DNA of 64,000 bases from Eubacterium limosum (GTDB lineage Bacteria; Bacillota; Clostridia; Eubacteriales; Eubacteriaceae). The first letter of the stretch is position 1, and each line of letters opens with the position of its first letter. Both the position numbers and the translations under genes were made by a program. Location of the stretch: assembly GCF_000807675.2 (NCBI RefSeq), contig NZ_CP019962.1, positions 2,294,001-2,358,000 of the forward strand, read 5' to 3'. Below, piece after piece: positions 48,917 through 56,872 of this stretch. Below the pieces are notes generated by a model, which saw only the letters and a program-made list of their open reading frames with translations, did no database searches and was not told the origin of the DNA.

Positions 48917-49477
48917 ATGAAAAAGAAAATAACCGCACTTGTTCTGGCACTCGGTCTGCTGCTGCTGGCCCAGCCAGCTTTAGCCCAGGGAGAGCCCCTT
49001 CCCACGACAACCATTCCGTCAGACGCTAGAGGAGAAGCCAGCGGGGGAAGCGAGATCAAGGTTACCTTTATGCTTCCGGCTTATACGCTGGTCATCCCGA
49101 AAACCTTAGCCTTTGGAGACACCTTCTGGGTAAAGCAGCAGCATTATACAAAGGATTTTGAAGTCTCTGTTTTTGGCATGGCGGAGGAGGCCCTGAAGCT
49201 GGGCTACGTGGTGGATGTGAAGACAAGCGGCAGCGGCTCGGGCGGCGCTTACACGCTGGAAAAGGGGAGCGGCGGCCCCACAATCGCCTACACGGTTAAA
49301 AACGGGGCCGCAGAGATCCCAGCCAACAGTGAGTTTGCCACCTTTAAGGCAAATAATACGCCCCAGACAGGCACCGTTACACTGAACTCACCGGCAGACA
49401 GCGCCAATGCCGGACAATATCAGGGAAACCTGGTATTTTCAGCGGCATTGGTTCCTCCGGTTAAGACAACCCCGTAA
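48917..49477 (+). CDS. Exported beta-rich surface protein, paralogue 2
   Basis: The 186-residue protein has a signal peptide ending PALAQG, then GSEIKVTFMLPAYTLVIPKT, the shared strand pattern, a Gly/Ser-rich loop (SGSGSGGAYTL) and the C-terminal ADSANAGQYQGNLVFSAAL, which resembles the closing strand 'aGxYxGxlxF' of WxL and camelysin-like beta-sandwiches. AAAGGAG precedes ATG 48917. Secreted, with no membrane anchor of its own. Confidence 0.72.
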   Translation: MKKKITALVLALGLLLLAQPALAQGEPLPTTTIPSDARGEASGGSEIKVTFMLPAYTLVIPKTLAFGDTFWVKQQHYTKDFEVSVFGMAEEALKLGYVVDVKTSGSGSGGAYTLEKGSGGPTIAYTVKNGAAEIPANSEFATFKANNTPQTGTVTLNSPADSANAGQYQGNLVFSAALVPPVKTTP

Positions 49478-49489
49478 GGAGGCAATTCT

Positions 49490-50140
49490 ATGAAAAAGAA
49501 AAAATACCGTATTTTGTCCCTGCTGCTGGCCCTGTGCCTGCTGCTGTCCGCCCAGCCGGTTTTTGCCGGTGACGGGAGCGACCCAATTGTGACCCCCACG
49601 CCGATTCCCACACCGGCCGAGTATCCCTCCAAAGCCGACGGCAGCGCCGATGGGCATGCAGAGGTCAGCGTTACCCTTAACGCGTCGCCAAGTTATACAC
49701 TGGTCATACCGCCCTACATTAAGGCCGGCAATAATGGGATGATCTACCAGTACGATGAAGATGGAAGGACGATCCCCTTTGAGATAAGCATTAAAAACTG
49801 CAAGACTTTTGAATCCGGCCTGTACCGTATAGCCGTGACGGTTACCGGAAGCGGCGGCAAAAACAATGATGAATTTTTGCTTGAAGGTGACGGAGGCGGT
49901 GGAAATATGTACCAACTTGCCTATAGCCTGTACAAAGAAGAATCCGCCGGCAGCTTTACAGAGGTAAAGCCACACGGGGAGTTCGCCAGCTTTTTACATC
50001 CCTTCAACGAAGAAGAATCAATAGCTGCGGGAAAGGTGGTTCTGGCGAACCCGGAAAACCTGCCGGTAAATAGCTCCATGACTTTAACCGGATATCTGTA
50101 TTTTCACGCAGAGGTCGTCAATAAAGGCGCCATCAGCTAA
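49490..50140 (+). CDS. Exported beta-rich surface protein, paralogue 3
   Basis: The 216-residue protein starts with a KKKKYR signal peptide (cleavage near VFAGDG), a Thr/Pro-rich linker (VTPTPIPTPAEYP) and the shared domain AEVSVTLNASPSYTLVIPPY. It is the longest of the four paralogues, with an acidic Gly-rich loop (EGDGGGGNMY). The end MTLTGYLYFHAEVV matches the final strand of the others. AAGGAGG precedes ATG 49490. Confidence 0.72.
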   Translation: MKKKKYRILSLLLALCLLLSAQPVFAGDGSDPIVTPTPIPTPAEYPSKADGSADGHAEVSVTLNASPSYTLVIPPYIKAGNNGMIYQYDEDGRTIPFEISIKNCKTFESGLYRIAVTVTGSGGKNNDEFLLEGDGGGGNMYQLAYSLYKEESAGSFTEVKPHGEFASFLHPFNEEESIAAGKVVLANPENLPVNSSMTLTGYLYFHAEVVNKGAIS

Positions 50141-50178
50141 GCTTAAAGCGCGGTATGTGCCGCGTGGGAGAAAACATT

Positions 50179-50676
50179 ATGAAAAAGAGATTAACACTGT
50201 TCCTGCTGGCCCTGTGCCTGCTGAGCGCACAGCCGGCCCTCGCGGCTGATCAGGAAATCACACCCGGCCCCGGCACCTACGGGGCCGAGGGACCAGTTGA
50301 GGTTGATATGAACATCGAAGAGGGATTTGTGGTCGTAATCCCCAGAGCCCTCACCATCACACCCGGTGTGGGTGGCCGAGAATACGCTGTGGGCGAGGTG
50401 CGCCTGACCGAGGTGCACCTTTACGGCAGCCGCAGCCTGCGCCTTGTCCTGCCCGGTGCCATCCGACTTGACAGTGCCGTGAGCCTCGGCAACCGGGTGG
50501 AGGCCTCGCCCTTTATCGGCCATCCGGGCGGGGGAAAGAAAAACGAAACCCCGCTCTGTCTGGATACCCCGGTTCCAATCAGCGTCTCCTTTGCCCAGCA
50601 CGCCTTTGCGAACGCCGTAGCCGGCAGCTATCAGGGCATCATCCGCTATGATGTCCGGATCGTGCAGGAACAGTAG
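50179..50676 (+). CDS. Exported beta-rich surface protein, paralogue 4
   Basis: The 165-residue protein has a signal peptide nearly identical in plan to paralogue 3 (LLALCLL.SAQP.LA) and the shared strands VEVDMNIEEGFVVVIPRALT and AVAGSYQGIIRYDVRIV. ATG 50179 follows GGGAG; upstream in-frame codons lack a ribosome site. It is the last gene of the operon; a recurrent-family terminator at 50728 follows. Confidence 0.72.
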   Translation: MKKRLTLFLLALCLLSAQPALAADQEITPGPGTYGAEGPVEVDMNIEEGFVVVIPRALTITPGVGGREYAVGEVRLTEVHLYGSRSLRLVLPGAIRLDSAVSLGNRVEASPFIGHPGGGKKNETPLCLDTPVPISVSFAQHAFANAVAGSYQGIIRYDVRIVQEQ

Positions 50677-50727
50677 GCAGGAGGCGATTTGATTTTACCT
50701 CAAACCTTCAACTCTGTCTGAAGTCTG

Positions 50728-50756
50728 AGACCGGCACCATTTTGTGCCGGTCTTTT
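50728..50756. terminator. Terminator of the recurrent family between convergent genes
   Basis: AGACCGGCAC (50728-50737) and GTGCCGGTCT (50744-50753) with loop CATTTT, then TTT. It ends the exported-protein operon and lies near the end of the convergent MATE gene. Confidence 0.82.
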
Positions 50757-50778
50757 ATGCTTTTATCTTCAAACAAAC

Positions 50779-52131
50779 CTATTCCCGCACCAAAGCCAGC
50801 TCCCTGTGAAGCTGTACGGCCATGAACACCGTTACGGCGGCGGAGAGCACATCCGCCATGGGCTGGGCGTACAGGATACCGTTCAGGCCCCAAAAGGCCG
50901 GGAGAATCAGAATGACCGGGACGAAGCAGAGCCCCTGCCGGCAGGCGCCCAGGATACAGCCCTCCTTTGCCCTGCCCATGACCAGAAACAGAAATGAATA
51001 AACCGTATAAAAGCCAAAGAGCGTGAAGGACAGGCCGTTTGCACGGAGCGCCACCGCGCCGATCCGGATCATTTCCATGTCCTCCCTGGTAAACAGGGAC
51101 ATTAGCTGTGGGGAGAAGACAGCCACTGTCAGGCCGAAGGCCACGCAAAACAGGGTAGACCAGAGAAGGGCGGTTTTGATGGCCTCGTGAAGCCGCCCCC
51201 ATTTTCCGGCTCCGTAGCTGAATCCGGCAATGGGCTGGAAGCCCTTCAAAAACCCAAACACCACCAGCGTGCCCATGGACATGATCTTGGTGAGCGGCCC
51301 CATGGCAGCCAGGGCGGAAGCGCCGTAATCCTTGGCGGCGTCGTTGATCATACCGATTGAAAGGCTGGTCAGCAGCTGGAAAACCAGTGTGGGAATCCCG
51401 ATTTTCAGAATCTCGGACAGGATCTCCCGGGAAAAGCAGCATTCCCGGGGGCTGAAGCTGAACACGCTTTTTTTCCTGAGGATATAGCCCAGATAGACCA
51501 GAGTGGAGACCATCTGGGAAAGGGCTGTGGCGATGGCCGCACCGGCAACGCCGAGGCCGAGGGTATAGATGAAAACAGGGTCCAGCGCCACGTTCAGGAC
51601 AGCGCCGGCCATGAGCGCGCACATGGCGGTTTTGGCCGCTCCCTCGCTGGACACGATGTTGTTCATGGTGACGTTAAATACATTGAAGATTGAAAACAGG
51701 ATGTAAATACGGGTATAGGAAAGGGCGTAGGGCATAACGCTCTCGAGGGCGCCGAGCTGTTTTAAAATGGGCTCCAGAAAAAGGACCGAGCCGAGAATGA
51801 CGAGGGCTCCGGTCAGAATACTGCTGTAAAGGGCTGTGCTGGCCACCTTGTCAGCGGTCTCGCCATCGCCCCGGCCCAGCAGCCTTGAGAGGTAAGCGGC
51901 GGCGCCGTTTCCAAAAAGAAGGCCAAGGCCCACGACTATCTGGCCGAGGGGAAAGGCCACGGTAACCGCGCCCATCGCATCGGTCCCAAGGCCGCCGACA
52001 AAATAGGTGTCTGCCAGGTTATACAGCGCGTTGATGAGCATGCCGATCATGGTTGGGAGGCCCAGGGCCAGAAGGGCCCTTGGAATGGGGGCGCTCCCGA
52101 GCAGCGCCATTTTAGAGTTGTGTTCTTTCAT
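50779..52131 (-). CDS. MATE family efflux transporter
   Basis: The 450-residue membrane protein has twelve hydrophobic segments and MATE blocks: LALGLPTMIGMLINALYNLA, DTYFVGGLGTDAMGAVTVAF and the second-half MINDAAKDYGASALAAMGPL. MATE transporters export drugs or metabolites with Na+ or H+. The gene is divergent from a padR gene; its promoter (TTGACA at 52235-52230, TATCAT at 52212-52207) contains a PadR-type operator in the spacer, so repression by that PadR is likely. Confidence 0.88.
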   Translation of the reverse strand: MKEHNSKMALLGSAPIPRALLALGLPTMIGMLINALYNLADTYFVGGLGTDAMGAVTVAFPLGQIVVGLGLLFGNGAAAYLSRLLGRGDGETADKVASTALYSSILTGALVILGSVLFLEPILKQLGALESVMPYALSYTRIYILFSIFNVFNVTMNNIVSSEGAAKTAMCALMAGAVLNVALDPVFIYTLGLGVAGAAIATALSQMVSTLVYLGYILRKKSVFSFSPRECCFSREILSEILKIGIPTLVFQLLTSLSIGMINDAAKDYGASALAAMGPLTKIMSMGTLVVFGFLKGFQPIAGFSYGAGKWGRLHEAIKTALLWSTLFCVAFGLTVAVFSPQLMSLFTREDMEMIRIGAVALRANGLSFTLFGFYTVYSFLFLVMGRAKEGCILGACRQGLCFVPVILILPAFWGLNGILYAQPMADVLSAAVTVFMAVQLHRELALVRE

Positions 52132-52149
52132 GTTTAAATCTCCTTTTAC

Positions 52150-52235
52150 TTGACATAAAATTTAAAATATAGTACTATAAATTACAGTAAAATGATTGAG
52201 GAACCCATGATACTATAAATTATAGTATCTGTCAA
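52150..52235. promoter_or_regulatory. Divergent PadR-controlled promoters with paired operators
   Basis: A perfect palindrome ATACTATAA-A-TTATAGTAT occupies 52210-52228 and a close relative TACTATAAATTACAGTA 52173-52189. The minus promoter (TTGACA 52235-52230, TATCAT 52212-52207, 17-base spacer) encloses the first; the plus promoter (TTGACA 52150-52155, TACTAT 52173-52178, 17-base spacer) has its -10 inside the second. Each operator therefore blocks one promoter. Confidence 0.8.
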
Positions 52236-52254
52236 GAAGAAAAAGGAGGTTATT

Positions 52255-52779
52255 ATGGCAACCATTGATCTGATTGTACTCGGCATGCTCAGAAAGGAAG
52301 CCCTGAGCGCTTACGATATCCAAAAGCAGGTGGAATACCGGAACATATCCAGATGGGTGAAAATCAGTACACCCTCCATCTATAAAAAGGTTATCAAGCT
52401 TGAGGAAAAGGGGTATATTAAAAGCAATGTTGTGAAGGAGGGAAAAATGGCGGAGAAAGCCGTCTATTCCTTAACCGGCGCGGGTGAAAAAGAATTTGAG
52501 AAGCTGATGATGGAAATCGCCTGTAAGCCCATCAATATCTTTCTGGATTTTAACGCGGTCATCGTCAATCTGGACAGCCTTACGCCCGCAAATCAAAAAC
52601 AGTGCCTGGACAACATCGAGGCAAATGTAAAAACTCTGAAGGGCTATCTGGAAGAAAATATCGCGCTGAAGGAAAACCTGCCGGAGATTCCCGAAACCGG
52701 CAAGGCTGTGCTGCAGCAGCAGTTTATACTGGCCGAGGCCATCGAGGCCTGGATCGCCACGCTTAAGGAGCGTTTTTAG
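52255..52779 (+). CDS. PadR family transcriptional regulator
   Basis: The 174-residue protein has the PadR winged helix: LIVLGMLRKEALSAYDIQKQ, STPSIYKKVIKLEEKGYIKS and KAVYSLTGAGEKEFEKLM, then a C-terminal helical dimerisation region typical of the longer PadR subfamily. It lies divergent from a MATE exporter, the classic drug-sensing arrangement. GGAGG precedes ATG 52255. Confidence 0.9.
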   Translation: MATIDLIVLGMLRKEALSAYDIQKQVEYRNISRWVKISTPSIYKKVIKLEEKGYIKSNVVKEGKMAEKAVYSLTGAGEKEFEKLMMEIACKPINIFLDFNAVIVNLDSLTPANQKQCLDNIEANVKTLKGYLEENIALKENLPEIPETGKAVLQQQFILAEAIEAWIATLKERF

Positions 52780-52802
52780 GGCAGGCGCAGCGGCATGGAC
52801 GG

Positions 52803-52840
52803 AAAAAAAGATCGGCGCAATTTTGCGCCGATCTTTTTTA
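52803..52840 (+). terminator. Terminator of padR (recurrent family)
   Basis: AAAAAAAGATCGGCGCAA and its reverse complement flank TT, then the T-run. The core equals those at 24273, 37813 and 57977. Confidence 0.88.
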
Positions 52841-52884
52841 ATGGTAACGACTTTCTTTACCAATGTGGCACAATTGATCCGATC

Positions 52885-52893
52885 TGCTATAAT
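52885..52893 (+). promoter_or_regulatory. Extended -10 promoter of the ferredoxin operon
   Basis: TGCTATAAT at 52885-52893 is an extended -10 element; the -35 region is poor. It lies about 26 bases before the GTG start. Confidence 0.6.
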
Positions 52894-52918
52894 GGTTAAA
52901 GAATGTTAACGAAAGAAG

Positions 52919-53698
52919 GTGGAAGTCATCAATCAACATCACATCAAAATTGACAGGGAAAAATGTATCGGCTGCGGCCTGTGCGAGGGGGACTGTGTGG
53001 CCCACAACATCGCGCTGGAGGACGGAAAGGCCCGCGTAAGGGCCCAGGATTGTATCCTCTGCGGGCACTGCGCGGCAGTCTGCCCGAAGGCGGCGGTCAC
53101 CATCAGCGGTTATGGGGAGAAGCCAGTCCCGGACAAGGGCGGCCGCCTGGACCCGGAGTCGGTGCTGGAGGTGATCCGCTGCCGCCGTACCATCCGGCAG
53201 TTTCAGGACCGGGAAATCCCGGAGTCGGTGCTCGCGCAGGTGCTGGAAGCAGGGAGAATGACCCATACCGCGAAGAATATGCAGGACGTTTCCTTTATTG
53301 TGCTGGACAAAGAAAAGGCAAAAATCGAGCAGATGGCGGTCAGGCTGTTCCGCAGGCTTAAGCCGCTGGCCGGGCTTTTCAGCCCTCTGGCGCGGCGCAG
53401 CCAGATCGGCGATCACTTTTTCTTTTTTCACGCGCCCATCGTGATCGTCATTGCGGCAAAGGTCCCGATAAACGGTGCGCTGGCGGCTCAGAACATGGAG
53501 TTTGTGGCAGAGGCCAACGGGCTGGGCGTGCTGTTCAGCGGCTTTTTTACCACAGCCGCGGGCGCGTCGGGCAGGATCAGAAAAGCCCTTGGCGTCCCCA
53601 GAGGCAAAAAGGCTGTCACCACACTGGTACTGGGCTATCCGGCGGTGAGGTACCAGCGGTCAGCCCAGCGTGAGGCCCTGGATGTCCGGTATTTATAG
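52919..53698 (+). CDS. Ferredoxin-nitroreductase fusion protein
   Basis: The 259-residue protein has an N-terminal 2[4Fe-4S] ferredoxin (about 1-60) with CIGCGLCEGDCV and CILCGHCAAVCPKAA, then a nitroreductase FMN domain (about 80-245) with EVIRCRRTIRQFQDREIPES and AEANGLGVLFSGFF. Electrons from reduced ferredoxin would reduce FMN and then an unknown substrate. It starts at GTG 52919; the ribosome site GAAAGAAGG is very close, so the start is uncertain. It heads an operon with an ArsR regulator and an EFR1 protein. Confidence 0.82.
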   Translation: MEVINQHHIKIDREKCIGCGLCEGDCVAHNIALEDGKARVRAQDCILCGHCAAVCPKAAVTISGYGEKPVPDKGGRLDPESVLEVIRCRRTIRQFQDREIPESVLAQVLEAGRMTHTAKNMQDVSFIVLDKEKAKIEQMAVRLFRRLKPLAGLFSPLARRSQIGDHFFFFHAPIVIVIAAKVPINGALAAQNMEFVAEANGLGVLFSGFFTTAAGASGRIRKALGVPRGKKAVTTLVLGYPAVRYQRSAQREALDVRYL

Positions 53699-53709
53699 GA
53701 GCGAGACTT

Positions 53710-54072
53710 ATGGAAAAAACATGTGAAGAGCGGATCGCTGAGATTACGCAGGGCTTTGAGGCCTGCCGGAATGCCTTTACCGCCATCGGCGATGAGACCA
53801 GACAGCTCATCCTGCTGGTGCTGCTGCAGAGCGACCTGTCCGGTATCCGGGTCGGTGAGATTGCTGAAAAAACCCACCTGACAAGGCCCTCGGTTTCCCA
53901 CCATCTCCAGATTTTGAAAGAGGCGGGCATTGTGAACATGCGGCGGGAGGGAACCCGGAACTACTATTATATCAGCGCGGATGAAACCCAGTGGAAAGCC
54001 CTGGCAGAGCTGGTAAACAAGATTTACGACGGCGTGGTGCACATCGGTGGAAACGGGCATCCAGGCCTTTGA
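53710..54072 (+). CDS. ArsR family transcriptional regulator
   Basis: The 120-residue winged-helix protein has FTAIGDETRQLILLVLLQSD, IAEKTHLTRPSVSHHLQILK and RREGTRNYYYISADE. No CxC metal site is present in the HTH region, so classical arsenic sensing is unlikely; the signal may be redox or a ligand. AGGAGC precedes ATG 53710, 11 bases after the ferredoxin-nitroreductase gene. Confidence 0.85.
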   Translation: MEKTCEERIAEITQGFEACRNAFTAIGDETRQLILLVLLQSDLSGIRVGEIAEKTHLTRPSVSHHLQILKEAGIVNMRREGTRNYYYISADETQWKALAELVNKIYDGVVHIGGNGHPGL

Positions 54073-54087
54073 AAGGAGCAGCTTAAA

Positions 54088-54846
54088 ATGATTTTATATT
54101 TTTCAGGCACCGGAAACAGTGCCTACACAGCCAAAAGGATCGGACAGGAAATCCAGGACGAGACCCTGAACCTTTTTGATAAAATATGGAATCAGGACCA
54201 CAGCGCCCTGTCCTCGGAGCGGCCCTGGGTGGTGGTCGCGCCCACCTACGCGTGGCGGATTCCCCGGCTGGTGAGTGACTGGCTCATGAAAACAGCCCTC
54301 GAGGGCGCCCAGGATATTTATTTTGTGCTGACCTGCGGCGGCAGCATCGGCAACGCCGGCGCTTATCTGAGAAGGCTGAGCGAAGCCAGAGGGCTGCGCT
54401 TTCGCGGGTGCGCAGGGGTTAAGATGCCGGAAAACTACATTGCCCTTTACGACGCGCCTGGCAGGGAGGAGGCCCTAGAAATCATCGGCCGGGCCGAGCC
54501 GGCCATCAGCGGTATTGCCCGGCGCATCGGGGCGGGACAGGCCCTGCCCGGGCAGACGGTCGCTTTTAAGGATAAGGTCCAGAGCGGTCTGATCAACGAC
54601 GTCTTTTACCCGGTAGTGGTGCGTGCCGGCAAGTTCCGGGTCACCGACGCCTGTATTTCCTGCGGAAAATGTGAGGCGGTCTGCCCCCTTTCCAATATCC
54701 GCCTGGAGAATGGAAGGCCACGCTGGGGGAAGCAGTGCACCCACTGTATGGCCTGCATCTGCCGCTGCCCCAGGGAGGCCATCGAGTACGGGAAGCACAG
54801 CCAGGGACAGCCGCGCTACCGCTGCCCAAAGGCTCTTGGAGACTGA
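54088..54846 (+). CDS. EFR1 family flavodoxin-ferredoxin protein
   Basis: The 252-residue protein has an N-terminal flavodoxin-like domain (MILYFSGTGNSAYTAKRIGQ, VVVAPTYAWRIPRLVSDWL, LTCGGSIGNAGAYLRRL) and a C-terminal 2[4Fe-4S] ferredoxin (about 188-240) with CISCGKCEAVCPLSNI and CTHCMACICRCPREAI. This is the EFR1 architecture of anaerobes, an electron carrier or reductase. Operon position suggests it supplies electrons to the nitroreductase fusion. GAAAGGAGC precedes ATG 54088. Confidence 0.86.
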   Translation: MILYFSGTGNSAYTAKRIGQEIQDETLNLFDKIWNQDHSALSSERPWVVVAPTYAWRIPRLVSDWLMKTALEGAQDIYFVLTCGGSIGNAGAYLRRLSEARGLRFRGCAGVKMPENYIALYDAPGREEALEIIGRAEPAISGIARRIGAGQALPGQTVAFKDKVQSGLINDVFYPVVVRAGKFRVTDACISCGKCEAVCPLSNIRLENGRPRWGKQCTHCMACICRCPREAIEYGKHSQGQPRYRCPKALGD

Positions 54847-54848
54847 TT

Positions 54849-55430
54849 TTACAGGAAAAGCGACACTGCGCAGTAAACCAGTAAAAGGGCCATGATCAGG
54901 TTTACGGTTTTGGTATGCCTTGCAAAAAAATGGCAGAAAGCCGCGCCGAACAGGGCCCAGACAAAAGACCCGGACGCGCCGATGAGGGCCAGGAGCGCCG
55001 TGAACCCGGCCAGGGCCCAGGGGGACTGGTAAACCGGCAGAATATACAAAGACATGGCAGTAATGGCATAGATATAAATTTTGGGATTGGCGAACTGCAG
55101 GAGCATGCCCGACATAAAACGGGCCTCTCTGCCGCCTTCGGCCTTTAAATCCGCCGCGCTTTTCCAGACCTTCCAGGCAAGGTACAGCATATAGGCGCCG
55201 CCGAGGACCTGCATGACGAGCTTTACCCTGGGCAGGAGGGTGTAGAGCGCTGCGCTGAAAACCGTACAGAGCGCCATAATGACCATGAACCCGGCCAGGA
55301 TTCCCAGGTTAAAGCGGATGCTGCGCCGGAAACCCAGGCGCGCGGCGTTGCTCATGGACAACAGGTTGTTGGCCCCCGGCGTGTAGGCAGTGATGAAGCA
55401 GTAAATCAGAAAATCGTATAAATGGAACAA
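54849..55430 (-). CDS. LysE family amino-acid exporter
   Basis: The 193-residue protein has six membrane helices and RhtB/LysE motifs: YTPGANNLLSMSNAARLGFR near the start and LQFANPKIYIYAITAMSLYI in the middle. It exports an amino acid or related compound. The TTG start at 55430 has AGAGGGG upstream. It is divergent from an XRE-cupin regulator, a common pairing; the 133-base gap has a candidate operator at 55494. Confidence 0.82.
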   Translation of the reverse strand: MFHLYDFLIYCFITAYTPGANNLLSMSNAARLGFRRSIRFNLGILAGFMVIMALCTVFSAALYTLLPRVKLVMQVLGGAYMLYLAWKVWKSAADLKAEGGREARFMSGMLLQFANPKIYIYAITAMSLYILPVYQSPWALAGFTALLALIGASGSFVWALFGAAFCHFFARHTKTVNLIMALLLVYCAVSLFL

Positions 55431-55493
55431 ATTAATCCCCTCTTTCCTTTACAAAAGTGCTTTTAGATTATATAATAATACAAAGTAAATATT

Positions 55494-55516
55494 ATATCGC
55501 ACAGTATGTGTGATAT
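55494..55516. promoter_or_regulatory. Palindromic operator between lysE-like and XRE-cupin genes
   Basis: ATATCGCACA (55494-55503) and TGTGTGATAT (55507-55516) form an inverted repeat with one mismatch around GTA. TATAAT for the regulator gene (55514-55519) overlaps its right end, so binding would block that promoter. Confidence 0.6.
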
Positions 55517-55563
55517 AATGATATAACTTGTACGATATATTGTCAATGGAAAGGTGTGTTTTT

Positions 55564-56115
55564 TTGGATACCATGAATCAGATCATTGCTAAAAATATAA
55601 AAAGGCTGCGCGAGGAGCATAAGCTGAGCATGGAGGAGCTCGCGAGACTGAGCGGTGTAAGCAAGAGCATGCTCGCACAGATCGAACGGGGAGAGGGCAA
55701 CCCCACCATATCCACCCTGTGGAAGATCTCAAACGGTATGGGCGTCCCCTTTGACGCGCTGACGGTCCGCCCGAAAAAACCCTATGAGATTGTGAAAACA
55801 GCTGAGCTCCAGCCCCTGCTTGAGGATGACGGAAGGGTGAAGAATTACGCGCTTTTCCCCGACGATGAGAACCGCCGCTTTGCCGTCTATTATCTGGAGC
55901 TGGATAAGGGCAGCTGCTGGGCGTCTGAGCCGCACCTCAGAGGAACCACTGAGTTTATTACCCTGTTCGCGGGCAGTATTGAAATTTGTACAGACGGCCA
56001 GCGGCTTGCAGTGGAAAAGGGTGAAAGCATCCGGTTTAAGGCCGATACCGCCCATTCTTACAGGAATACAGGGGATGAGACCGCCGTGCTGCACATGATT
56101 CTTTTTAACCCATGA
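55564..56115 (+). CDS. XRE-family regulator with cupin domain
   Basis: The 183-residue protein has an HTH (about 4-65: NIKRLREEHKLSMEELARLS, KSMLAQIERGEGNPTIST) and a C-terminal cupin (about 105-180: RFAVYYLELDKGS, EFITLFAGSIEI, ADTAHSYRNTGDE). The cupin senses a small ligand. TTG 55564 is chosen from AAAGG nine bases upstream; the ATG at 55573 is an alternative. It is the likely regulator of the divergent LysE-type exporter. Confidence 0.82.
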   Translation: MDTMNQIIAKNIKRLREEHKLSMEELARLSGVSKSMLAQIERGEGNPTISTLWKISNGMGVPFDALTVRPKKPYEIVKTAELQPLLEDDGRVKNYALFPDDENRRFAVYYLELDKGSCWASEPHLRGTTEFITLFAGSIEICTDGQRLAVEKGESIRFKADTAHSYRNTGDETAVLHMILFNP

Positions 56116-56155
56116 TGGCAGCGCGGACTTTTGATAAAACAACGGAGGTAGAAAG

Positions 56156-56665
56156 ATGGTTATCCGACAGGAGACAGAAAAGGATTATGATGAAGTTTAC
56201 GCGGTTGTGAAGGCCGCCTTTGAGCGCGCAGAGCACAGCGACGGCAATGAGCAGGACCTGGTGGCTGCCCTGAGAAAGGGCGCGGCCTTTGTGCCGGAGC
56301 TCTCTCTGGTCGCCCAAAAGGACGGACGGATCGTCGGGCATATCCTGTTGACCAAAGGCTCTGTGGGCGGCCGGGATGTGCTTGTTCTGGCGCCGCTGTC
56401 TGTACTGCCGGAAAACCAGAGGCAGGGCATTGGCAGCGCGCTCATGGAGGAAGGCCGCCAGGCCGCAGAGGCCCTGGGCTATGACTATATCACTGTGCTG
56501 GGGAGTGAGGACTATTATCCCCGGGCGGGCTACATTCCTGCGGAGCAGCTGGGTATCCGGGCGCCCTTTGAGGTGCCGTCCGAAAATTTCATGGCTCTGC
56601 GCCTGCGTGAAGACGCGGCCCCGGTGAGCGGCGTGCTGCGGTACGCGGCGGAATTTGGCCTTTGA
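56156..56665 (+). CDS. GNAT family N-acetyltransferase
   Basis: The 169-residue protein matches predicted acetyltransferases of the YhbS type: VIRQETEKDYDEVYAVVKAA, GHILLTKGSV, acetyl-CoA loop LPENQRQGIGSALMEEGR and GSEDYYPRAGYIPA. The acceptor is unknown. GGAGG precedes ATG 56156, about 40 bases after the XRE-cupin gene, so co-transcription is possible. Confidence 0.87.
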   Translation: MVIRQETEKDYDEVYAVVKAAFERAEHSDGNEQDLVAALRKGAAFVPELSLVAQKDGRIVGHILLTKGSVGGRDVLVLAPLSVLPENQRQGIGSALMEEGRQAAEALGYDYITVLGSEDYYPRAGYIPAEQLGIRAPFEVPSENFMALRLREDAAPVSGVLRYAAEFGL

Positions 56666-56759
56666 GACAAAGCTTAAGGGATGGGCCGGGGGCTTTGCCT
56701 TTGTCCCGGAATATGTTAAAATGAACCGGAACAAATAAGTGAAAAGGAGAAAATGATTT

Positions 56760-56834
56760 ATGTATAAAAACCGTAAAACGGATCTTGCAGCAGGCCGGGA
56801 GGTCTGCGCAGAGTAACGCGGCAGAAAACCTCCC
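56760..56834 (+). promoter_or_regulatory. Leader frame and hairpin ahead of rsgA
   Basis: AAAAGGAG (56743-56750) is followed at nine bases by ATG 56760 and an 18-codon frame, MYKNRKTDLAAGREVCAE, ending at 56816. The stop lies in the loop of a hairpin: GGGAGGT-CTGC (56797-56807) pairs with GCAG (56821-56824) and ACCTCCC (56828-56834). No T-run follows. The arrangement could couple leader translation to rsgA expression. Confidence 0.45.
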
Positions 56835-56872
56835 ATAGGTTTGTATCATACAACTTTAAGGAGGAAAAAACA

